Source: Phlegmacium glaucopus
Lineage: Eukaryota > Basidiomycota > Agaricomycetes > Agaricales > Cortinariaceae
DNA length: 64,000 nt
Assembly: GCA_015039465.1 (NCBI GenBank)
Contig: MU130320.1
Span: 16,276-80,275 of the forward strand
Direction of reading: 5' to 3'
Below the pieces are notes generated by a model that did not search any database, was not told the origin of the DNA, and saw nothing but the letters and a program-made list of their open reading frames with translations. A program made the translations under genes and the position numbers. Below are positions 45,106 through 54,305 of the stretch, one piece after another; within the stretch, counting starts at the first letter, position 1, and every line of letters starts with the position of its first letter.

Positions 45106-46527
45106 AATAGGACTCGTTACGAAGGACCGTGGGTGATATAGTCTCCTCTACTGCCACCTCCGGCCGGGTAAGGGTGGTTGACGTCGTCAGAAGGGACCTG
45201 CTATGTTGGAGGCTGAACCTGTTACTACTAGGGAAAGGCCAGTCAAAGCAACAATCAATAACAACTGTATCTCGTCGTCTGCAGCATCTATTCAGCATTC
45301 ATCTTTCCATATTGATGGAGTGGAGAGGATAGTGTTGATCGGGTGTTAATCAAAAGCAATATTTAAAACCTACCGTAGATTCGATGTTGTCCGAATCCTT
45401 TGAATAGAGGTGAGCTGACGTCGAAAATAAAAGAAAACGAGTCAATAACTCACCTTTCGCCTACTAGATGCAATGAAACAACAAGTCTGCTTTCACGTAA
45501 TATCAGACTGCGCTACACGATTTCGGAGTTTCAACCGTCACGTGTAGCACCAACCAAATCGAACGCATGTGTTAATTAACGCGTCATGACCGTCATTGTA
45601 AGGGTGGGAAGGATATCAGATAATGGCTTATTCTCCTTTTTCGGTTTGTGCCAAATTTGGGGGCAAGGAGTAGCCATCTGGCCTTGAGAAAGTTGAGAAG
45701 CACCCTTGGGCCCATACGACATCGTGGTGAAATTGCAAGGTGCGAGAAATGGAGTTGACAATAGAAAATAAGAGTGATTAGGAATGAAGGTAAATCTTGA
45801 TAAAGAGAGGCCTGAACCTGCAATTCAACGCTATACGGAAGGAGAAGTTGGAGGGAGAGGTCACTGTTGACTGAAAATTACTACATTTAGACATTTCACG
45901 TGATCCTGACCACCGCGCCTGAAATCAGACTATTCGTCAATCAATACAAATAAAAGAAGACTACTATGTGTTACTATATCAACAACAGGACTAGGCCTCT
46001 TTCATCGGATCCAAAGGTCCATCAAGTACGGCATGGGCGTCACTCCTCCAACACCATCAACGAGCAATTTATACTATGGTTCTGTTCGTTGAATCTGTCG
46101 TTTTTGTGATTCGAGTTATATCAAATCTAACAGAGGTAAATTTACATGAAAAACTGGAAGCCAGTAGCTCACTTGCCGTCAGAGTAGTATTGAATTTGAT
46201 CGATATGATAATCACTATGATCATCCCTTTGGCGATAGATTTCAATGATGGAAACTAGTCTGAGGCCAGGCTTACCTTGAAAAACTCAGTTACCCAAAAT
46301 AACGCAGGTTGCTGAGCCATTTTTTGCTTCAAACTAGTCACCTATGTATACATGGCGATGCAATGCACATTCCTACCTGATCAAAAATCAGATTACGACC
46401 ATGACAGCGACAGTTTGTTAAGATCATCACGAACTTCAAGTTTTATCTCAGTCTCGATATAGATGCAAGACTCTTATATAAAGTAAGGGTCAGAGATGCA
46501 ATAGGTCATTGAAATAGACACAAAGTC
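45106..46527. other. Unique island, no supported gene
   Basis: Short frames on both strands without recognisable domains. A palindrome-like GAGTCCTATTTATAGGACTC lies near 45095-45114. The final part would hold the promoter of the membrane-protein gene at 46528. Confidence 0.45.
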
Positions 46528-47750
46528 ATGAAGCTAACTATTAGAGACTTTGATTTCCTTGGAGTATATCTCGAAGGCTTTCTCTGCGGTAAGATATTTT
46601 TTCTACAACTTTCACGGTATAATATTAACCTGTCCCAGGACTGTATTCTGGCATATTCGCTATGTATTTACAAGACCACTGGGTATCGACAAAAAGCACC
46701 GACAAGAGGAAAAACATCATTTTCTATGCTCTGTGTGCTCTATATATTTTATCTGTCGTTAACGTTGTGCTTGATATAACACTTTACACATCTACGGTTA
46801 GTCACAATTCCGTCAGTAACGATAACCATCTTTTTTACACTTTCTTTTTTGCAGAATCCAACGGTATTACGCCACATATTTTTTCTTCCAAGCATAGTAA
46901 ATGGTTGCTGTGATTTTATAGGCCAATCTATCCTAGTATGTATAAACTACTATGCCTATCATTTATTTTGTTCATGCAAATCTTAAAGATCTACCGTTGC
47001 TGGATTGTGTGGGGTTGCAATATCCGTGTCGTGATCCTTCCCTCAGTCTTAGCATTTGTATTCTTAGGTCAGTCAACTATCTTATTTGGCTGGCCAATTT
47101 CAATTCATTGCCTCTAGTTATATGGCTAGCGGCTGACGGTTCAAGGCGCATTCTCTCAGGCGAGGGCGCTGTACAAACTGCCTGGGGGCATTGGATGACC
47201 CTAGCAGGCGTCGTCATGTCCATGACCGTGAATGCTCTGGTGACATGCTTAATTGTGTTCAAGATCTTGAAGGTGTACCTTGAAATGAAGTATACCTCGG
47301 ACGACCGAAGTTTGAGCGCCACTGGCGGGAACAAAATTCGGACTGTCATTTTCATAGTAATTGAATCTGGCATGGTATTGTTTTCAATCCAATTGGCTCG
47401 GCTCGTTGTTAGCATTGTGGCAACGGACACTACCAATGAATTTTTTTCTTTGATCGTGTCTATCCACCAAATGCTCAATGTGAGTACAAAATATTAGTCA
47501 TTGTTACTTCTTAGTTTACTGATAACATGGTTCTGTCTAGGGTATAACACCTACAATCATCCTGGTGCGGGTCTCAATGGGACTGTCGTTCCACGACCAG
47601 GAGTCCATGATAGAATCTACCGTTGGGAGTTTGCGCTGTGCAGCTAACAATCCAAATTCAATACCGGAACCGGGAGATGTCGATATCGTGAATAGAGACG
47701 ATGATATTGGCGTTCGACTAAGTGACGATATCGAGATGGTAGATAGATGA
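46528..47750 (+). CDS. Agaricomycete multi-pass membrane protein, intact
   Basis: Six exons join in frame: 46528-46588, 46639-46796, 46855-46935, 46989-47067, 47118-47479 and 47541-47750, with introns of about 50-61 nt; the product has 316 residues. Hydrophobic segments are evident at FLGVYLEGFLCGLYSGIFAM, IIFYALCALYILSVVNVVLD, VVILPSVLAFVFLGVIWLAA, TLAGVVMSMTVNALVTCLIV and IFIVIESGMVLFSIQLARLV, so at least five and probably seven spans. The motifs CCDFIGQSIL, IYRCWIVWG and IHQMLNGITPTIILVRVSMG belong to a large uncharacterised family of agaricomycete membrane proteins. The C-terminal tail is acidic. It is the clearest intact host gene here and sits in a 4.8 kb island that interrupts the right arm. 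Function unknown. Confidence 0.88.
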
Positions 47751-49042
47751 TCATATAGAACAGCAAGAACTAGATCTTGTAGATATGGCATGGCATAAAC
47801 GTGTAAAAACTGTGGTCAAGCGTGGGAAAGACTCAGCCATACTAGGCTTTACAGCTCGGTCCAACAACAATATCCTCTGGCAAATTGGCCACCCCCAACA
47901 TATTTGTTCAACCCCATTCACGACTCAGATTGATCACAGATTGTATTATTCGGCCAGGGTTCGTTGTAGGCGCGACCTTGGACAAATTTCTGGATAGACC
48001 AAAAAATAGAGAAAGTGGGTCTCATATGCATGCTTCATCCTTCAACTGTGTCATTGTCTAGTCATTATATCAACGATTGAATCGGACTTGATTCGTCGAA
48101 TCCATTGCCAAGAAACAAGTTAGTCCGCGTCTACATAGGTAGCACTCACCATAAAGAGGAAGGGTAGGACTTGCAAGTTATATCAGATTATGAACGTTGT
48201 CGAATATTAAGATAATTTGATGACGAGCAGGACAAAAGTAAGGATTCTATATATGTATGCGTCGCAAAAGAAACTTGAAGATGATTAATATTATATGACC
48301 GTGTCACGTTATCTTGTGATTGCAAAAACTTGCACTTGTCCCTCGCTCGTTTGCCTCCAAGACTCGCAAATGGGGAAATAGATCGTCGTAAGTCTATATC
48401 ATGTCCAGTCTAAAAGTCAAGACTTGACGCGAGTTCGATTCCTTAGCTTTCATTCTTTAGTTTGAGAGCATCGTCAACGATCATAGAGCGGCCGTTGGGG
48501 TCATTGGAACAGATAACGAAGGACAACAAGTAGGAGACGATGAAGGCAGGAGAGACTAATCGCCAACTCAACGGCCACTGAACACACATCGACAAAACTA
48601 ACTCGTTGTTTCCCCACACGACGAGTAGACTCTAGCCAGTTGGTTCCCGTCATGATGGATCTAGAACATTGGTTCGGTAGGTATAGAGCAAAAGCTTGAG
48701 TGGTGCAGCGGACAGGATGTGGGCACGCCAAGTTAGTAGTATTGGTACTCTGAATGCCTCTTTCTCACTCATGATCCATTGATACTTAGCCGTCTTGTTC
48801 GGTTTCACCTCTGTCATATGGATCGATTTCGGCGATTCCTGTGTCAAAGATGATATCCCCTCGTATGCTGAGATCAAATGGAATAATTAGAGTCTTGAGT
48901 TCTGAATCAAGGCCGAAGGTCAATAGTAAGTAAACTATCCTTTGTTTCGCTCAGATTTCTCATTTCGATTCAATCCTAGTCATTTGCCCTTCATTTCGAA
49001 CGGACGCCATATTATAGTCTGCCATGGCAATGAAACAATACA
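47751..49042. other. Unique island, no supported gene
   Basis: Frames at 48501-48877 on the minus strand resemble fragments of a membrane-type protein but lack a recognisable order. No repeats or RNA genes were seen. Homology to the duplicated units resumes at 49043. Confidence 0.4.
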
Positions 49043-49423
49043 ATGTCCTCACCTACACGCGCTTACACTTATAGGAGCACTTTCTCCCATCCAAATGGCT
49101 GGTTGGTGGGTTCCAACGACACCCATAACCTTGTTAAGCGTCCAGTTGAAGGGGGTCGCAGATACATAGTTGACTTGGGTTTGAGCAACCCAACGCGTCA
49201 TAGCAAAGGGAGGTGCGGTGTTAGGTATCATCCCTCCTGAGCCATTGGGAGTATGACCTCTATTTCCGATGAGCAAATTGACAAAGTGGAGACCTGTGCT
49301 CTGTGGAATGGAGAATTGGGGAGGAGGGTTGGTTAGTGTGGCCCCAACTATCGCTGAATAGAACCATGTGGCTATAGGAATGAATTTGAAGGTGCAGCTA
49401 GCGATACAGTCTAAAAGCCCCAT
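49043..49423 (-). pseudogene. GH92 alpha-mannosidase, N-terminal fragment
   Basis: ATG 49423 opens MGLLDCIASCTFKFIPIATW and the frame stays clean through PPPQFSIPQSTGLHFVNLL and WMGESAPISVSA, then stops matching at 49043, inside the exon, where unique-island sequence begins. It is thus a 5' piece cut by the breakpoint, following F-box copy G as GH92 follows the other copies. Confidence 0.88.
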
Positions 49424-49730
49424 TGTCACCGGGAAAGTACAAGTCTTTATGTGAATAACATGTCCTCCAAGTTTTCGTTGAATTTGAGCCTGGTAAATTG
49501 GGGGGCGGTTATACGGGGGCCCGGACTAGGAATGTATGCCATCCGACTTGTGATCAATTGATCATTCTACATGTTTATAGAAAATCTTCCAGCGCTTAAT
49601 ACGTTAAGTATGTGGTATTTAAATAGCCTATAGCGGGAAAGTTTGCTGATGTAGGTTAAACTGAAGCCCGGAATCTCACCTCACAATATAAATTGAATTC
49701 AGGAAAAAAAACTTGAAAAAAACCATAAAT

Positions 49731-50929
49731 CTAAAAGACGAAATGAACTTCTACGCAATCATAATGAACTTTTTGGCGACCATATGGCGGATTGGAAGGA
49801 TGACCCGTAAACTTGATTTCAATCTGACTGCGAGATGACGCAGCTGGAAGAATCTCATTGAGCAACGTCCGAACTTCCAATGAGTCCGAGCAGAGCTGAG
49901 GAGAGTATCTGTCTACAAAAACAAGATCAAGGGTCTCAAGAGTTCGATATCTTGGACTTGATAAGATCTTGTCGATGGGTAAAAACCCTTCGGCTAAGGG
50001 TTATTGTATCGAGGGGAGAGTATATCTGTAATCGGATACAATTTGAATTTGAATCTGGGCGAGCATCGGTGTGGAATATCCGAGGAACCGGGATAAGAAG
50101 GTCATGTCAAGGGTATTATCTATCTTGCAATCCATCTGGATGGATTCTAGGACTGCGAGGACAACGGTTGATTTGAAATCCAGGAAGAACGCAACTATGT
50201 AGAGATATATAAATCAAGTATAGGAACTGGGCGAATTACAAACTTACCATTACTGTAGGGTAAACTACGCAGAATGAGGGTAGTCAACGTCGTAGCCGCA
50301 TGGGTCAAGATTATTCCGGCCGCCTCATCACCTGACGATGGGCCTGAAATGCTCAGCCTCCTCAATGATGGAAAGAGTGAACCTGACAGTGTCTCTGGTC
50401 GTATTTTCGCGAATAAAACTCCGATGAGAGAGAGTGATTCTAGATGGCAGCATGAAGAGAAGAGGGATAGCGGGAAGTTCCTCATACTCTCGAAATGGAG
50501 CGCAGTAAGATAATGATCACTGCAAAGACTACTGACAGACAAAGTAATCGCTGTGAGCATAACTTGGGAACTGACTCGGACAAAGTTAGGTAGACCAATC
50601 CATCCGAATTCCTGTAGGCGACATAGTTGTCTGAGGACAGCAGACAGACATTCGGAGGAGGTTTGATTGACTCGATGCTTTGCTGTAAACGAGCGTATAT
50701 ATCGAGCTATATCAGGATTGGCATTTAAAATATCAAGCAAAGAATCGAGACGTGTTGGAGTGGAGATCGTGAGGGATGAAAAGATATATGAGCTCGCTTG
50801 ATGATAGAATTGTCTGTTTACTAGGGTACAAGCCAACAAAGCTGCTCGTGATTGCGGATCCTCGGTGGCCAATGCAAGTTCATTGAGGAAGAGATCCGAT
50901 ATTTCAGGAGGAAATACTTGGACAGGCAT
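49731..50929 (-). pseudogene. F-box-like protein copy G, stop in exon 2
   Basis: Exon 1 from ATG 50929 (MPVQVFPPEISDLFLNEL) is clean to SLPYSNG; the intron ends at about 50203. Exon 2 has a TAA at 50001-50003 in place of CAA (IQ*PLAEG where other copies read IQQPLAEG); beyond it the frame is open to EVHFVF, stop 49731. With readthrough or a truncated product of about 290 residues, the F-box-like part would survive. An extra VR in NFVRVSSQ and an insertion YGRQKVHY near the end mark this copy. Confidence 0.88.
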
Positions 50930-51120
50930 ATAGTTCTTTCCAAATTTAAAGTAAGTTTTGAATTTGAAAATTCGTTCGTAATGGACGCTTCAGGGCAGGC
51001 ATGGTTCACTTCACAGAATCGGGTTGTACTGTAAATTCCGACCACGTGTAGGCTAACTGAAACTGATGCTATATAGTATCTGATGGATAATTACATAGCA
51101 TACATGAGGGCCTGCAGTCA

Positions 51121-51685
51121 ATGGTTACAGATGCGAACGAGAACCGGGCAGCCGATCTGAGAAATTCTCCAGACACTCCGGAAACACGTATGGGTCTCGA
51201 GGCTACTTACAAGCAGGTCATGCAAACCATCAAATTTCAAAGGCTGTACAACCACGAGTTGGATTGCGAATGTAATCAATGCCGCTGGACAGCAGGGTGT
51301 TACGATGGGTCCTAATGAGCCTCAGTGCCGGCGTACCCATCCCACGTCACCCTCAGCTTCGAAGAACCTCCTGTGAAGCCCGCCTAGAGAGAAAGGGCTG
51401 CAGAGGGTAATCGCCAACCAAACTTTGATATCATCAGCAAGGTCCTCATCATCACGATCAACCTTGTTTTGGTGGTCGAGAAATGAACTTGTCACGCCGG
51501 GGTAACAGTTCGTTCGGTGATGAGTACGATTCAGAGGGTGATGATAGCTTTGAGGAAGGGATAGAGGCTAAGAGAGACTTCGAGATCTTGAAGCCAGGAA
51601 GCAGAAGCTCGTAGAAGGTAGGAGAGAAGCGGATGATGAACTCAAGAGAACAGAGGTCGAAATTCTACGGTTGGCTACCGCCAGA
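51121..51685 (+). pseudogene. Unknown unit U, right copy
   Basis: ATG 51121 gives MVTDANENRAADLRNSPDTP, then RMGLEATYKQVMQTIKF, RLYNHELDCECNQCRWTAG and a stop at 51313-51315. After a frame change, MNLSRRGNSSFGDEYDSEG and EEGIEAKRDFE run into a second shift. Cys residues in the first part (C-x-C-x2-C) are not conserved as a clear finger in the left copies. It reads away from F-box copy G and towards the GH92 fragment. Confidence 0.5.
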
Positions 51686-52265
51686 TATGAAGTGTGGTTG
51701 TTCGACTGTAGGCGCTGTAGAGTCAGTCTCGGAAGGAGACACAGATGGTGTTGAAGGTCGGTATTTCAACGTCGATATTACTCCGTGCTTGGTCTTCCGA
51801 GATAAAAGAGGTGCGAAGGTGTCAACTCTAATGGGTTGATGGCGTGTGCCAGGTTTGGAAGCTAGGGTTAGGAATTTGGCGAAGGCGCTGAGAAGCCGGC
51901 CTTTGGTAGGGGTATTTTGTGGGGATGGGAATGAAATAATTCCATTCTGACTAATTCCATGTGATGCTTCTGGGGTATCTTGGTCGAAACGAACACAGAA
52001 ATATCCTTTCTGCGAATGAGGCTACGGAATTATACTGTCTTGATGTTCGGAGGTGGAGCCGCACACTTCAAGTGGTGAAGTTATTGAAACGGTGCCGACG
52101 GGGAAGGACACGTTTGTAGGAGTCGAAGAGGGACGGATAACTTCGAACGGGGTGTAGAGAGTCGAGTTGAACGTAAACCGCAAATGAGCTAAGCATGAAG
52201 CTACAGGAGGGGAGAAAAAAGGTCAAGAATCGTTTTTGCAATTACTGTAAACAGAAGATCCACAA
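51686..52265 (-). pseudogene. GH92 alpha-mannosidase fragment, unit R1
   Basis: The mirror partner of the fragment at 25950-26516: same intron border near 52250, same sandwich region, and same 3' limit where unit U starts. Indels near 51830 and 52030 break the frame. Confidence 0.8.
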
Positions 52266-52324
52266 ATCGTCAATGTTTCTTGATAGGGTTTACAACGTTT
52301 AAGCTGTTCGCAATGACTTTTGTT

Positions 52325-52648
52325 TTAAAGCTGATCCAGGGACATGCACGTCTGGAGTCCATCGAAGCTTTCTAACTGAATTCCTATTGCCTTGTAGATG
52401 ACGCCTGTTAGTTTCGAGAGATTTGGTGAACTAAAAATGGTGGACAGACCCTTGGACGTTTGGACCAGTAAATTTAGGTAAATTTCAGCTGAGTTTGAGT
52501 GATCGCTTCGGAGTTTTAATGGACTAGACTCCGATGTCACGTCCGACGTTCGGCACAAACGGCGCATGCCTGGCTTCATTGGTATGTCTGCCAACTTACT
52601 TGAAATATCTCTACTACTAAAGACGCTAGACCGCTTGCGTTTTCCCAT
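52325..52648 (-). CDS. Small unknown protein (107 aa) in the arm segment
   Basis: Minus-strand frame from 52648 beginning MGKRKRSSVFSSRDISSK and ending LESFDGLQTCMSLDQL. It is basic at the N-terminus and Ser-rich, with no recognised domain. The left arm keeps the last 60 codons' DNA but has lost the first half, so its status as a gene rests on one copy. It could be an exon of something larger or a chance frame. Confidence 0.3.
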   Translation of the reverse strand: MGKRKRSSVFSSRDISSKLADIPMKPGMRRLCRTSDVTSESSPLKLRSDHSNSAEIYLNLLVQTSKGLSTIFSSPNLSKLTGVIYKAIGIQLESFDGLQTCMSLDQL

Positions 52649-53419
52649 GTTTTTGTCAACTCATGATGTATCATTAAGCAGTACTCCAAAATAGCTCAGT
52701 TCCGACTTATAGTTGTCGTTTAGCTTCAATTCTTGGCTATTTCGCTGTTTGTTTTCATTATCCTTTGTCTGAATCCCTGGAAGGATTCGCTCGGGGCTTA
52801 ATTCACTGCTCAATATCGCTTCATTTGATCCTTACAGCAGCGAAGCGAGAAGGGAACCTGAATGGAATATCAGTCGTGTCAGTCAATAAATTGGATAGTA
52901 GATTGACATCGTGAACTGTACCTCTCTCGCGATATATTAGGCCATTCTTCATCAAGAACTCCCTACGACGGCAAATATTTCATCACGAGGCCATGTCGTC
53001 CAGTGGTGGAGAATCGGTTCGACTCTGACAGGCGGAATACAAGATGTGCAGGGCTGCTACACTGCTCGGGACTCGGACAGAGCAATGCGAGGTGACGAGG
53101 TCCAAGTCAGCCTCAGCACTCACACCCCTGAGGATATATTTACGCAGTAGCCGTGTTGCTGCTGCGTAGGCCATCCCGAGACTTCCGAAGATCGACATAG
53201 GTGGTGACTGAGCAACACCTATGTCGATCTTCGGGATGGTCAGAGCAGGATTCAAATGTTGGTCGCTTGCTTCTCGTTCGGGGATATTGAAGGAGCAAAG
53301 ATACGGGATCCGAGTTGCAGGAGAGATATGCGTCCATCATGGTAAGAAGATAAACGTCACATAATCGTGACAACGCTATCTTACGATTACAAAAACTCCG
53401 CACATGCCCACCACAGTTT
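52649..53419. other. Right-arm segment mirroring 24873-25470
   Basis: Near-identical in reverse complement to the left arm, including the hairpin and a tRNA B-box-like GGTTCGACTC near 53012-53021. Frames on both arms (for instance 52983-53255 minus) are kept open but look like by-products of high DNA identity, as they cross the hairpin. Confidence 0.6.
53171..53241. repeat. Long hairpin, right copy
   Basis: CCATCCCGAGACTTCCGAAG with ATCGACATAGGTG is met by the complement CACCTATGTCGATCTTCGGG ATGG; the stem is about 24 bp with a 9-base bulge and a loop of about 14. It is kept in both arms of the duplication. Confidence 0.75.
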
Positions 53420-53554
53420 GGCATGTTGATTAATAAAAAGCTTGTAATTGCCTCAAATGATTGATCAAAAATGGCCACTAATTCCTTGTGTTATATAATT
53501 TATACATCATACAACAATAATTGCTATGCTTGATTAATAAATGCTGGTTCTATA

Positions 53555-53716
53555 AATTTTGATTTGTTCTATAAAACTTAATTATTTGTACTTCAGATCA
53601 TTTCTGAGGTTATTTTTGTGTGATAAGGGTTAGGTAATTTTGATTTGTTCTATAAAACTTAATTATTTGTACTTCAGATCATTTCTGAGGTTATTTTTGT
53701 GTGATAAGGGTTAGGT
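53555..53716. repeat. 81-bp direct tandem duplication
   Basis: The unit AATTTTGATTTGTTCTATAA ... GTGTGATAAGGGTTAGGT occurs twice in a row with essentially no differences. Confidence 0.85.
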
Positions 53717-53929
53717 TAGGGTTCAGTTGGGGCAATAGTTATGGCTCCTTTTGTATTTTAGTTCATTTTGGAGGTCATTTTATGGCCTCTCTGTGTGATA
53801 AGGGTTAGGTTAGGGTTCAGTTAGGGTTCATTTAGGGTCTGTGTTAGGGTCTATGTTAGGATTTAGTTTAGAAGGTTAGGGAGGTATCATATAATTTGTT
53901 GAAGTACTTTTAAGGTTTAGGGTTTAGGG

Positions 53930-54080
53930 AAGGGAAGGATGATGTATCATGTATAAAAAGAGGGTGAAGTACGAATTGGCAAGGGGAGGATGATGTATAA
54001 AAGAGAGGGTGAAGTACAAATGTGGGGATGATGTATAAAGAAAGGGTGAAGTACAAAGGTGGGGGAGGGAAGGATGATCT
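53930..54080. repeat. Minisatellite of about 40-50 bp units
   Basis: Three to four imperfect copies of GGATGATGTATAAAA, AGAGGGTGAAGTACAAA, with G-rich joins. Confidence 0.8.
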
Positions 54081-54198
54081 ACAAATATGACATTTATAGA
54101 ACATAAGGAATTAGTGGCCATTTTTGATCAATCATTTAGGGCTATTACAAGGTACTTATTAATGGATATGACACCCATGCCTGACACGCCTCCAAAGA

Positions 54199-54224
54199 CC
54201 GAGTTCTCAATACTGAGAACTCGG
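54199..54224. repeat. Palindrome with 11-bp arms
   Basis: CCGAGTTCTCA and its exact complement around a 4-base centre ATAC. The same arms occur at 28655-28686 with a 10-base centre. It lies about 80 bp upstream of the start codon of the right NACHT gene. Confidence 0.8.
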
Positions 54225-54305
54225 AACTGTAACCGTACCTTTTAGTTTTATCTATGCAAACATAGTTTAGTACTTCCTAGTACTAACTCCCAACTAAGGC
54301 GAAAC

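Larger units (their letters stand above)
53420..54170. mobile_element. TIR element with telomere-like interior, right arm only
   Basis: Long inverted ends: ATTAATAA...CTTGTAAT...CC..AAATGATTGATCAAAA, then ATGGCCACTAATTCCTT, on the left (about 53429-53500) match the right end (about 54102-54170) reverse-complemented. The left arm has no such segment. Inside is an 81-bp direct duplication, a stretch of TTAGGG-like motifs (53700-53880) and a minisatellite (53930-54080). No coding capacity. Exact boundaries and target duplication could not be fixed. Confidence 0.6.

Noticed and set aside
53700..53890. TTAGGG-like motifs as a chromosome end
   Set aside because: Motifs are irregular, few, and enclosed within a TIR element with duplicated-arm sequence on both sides.
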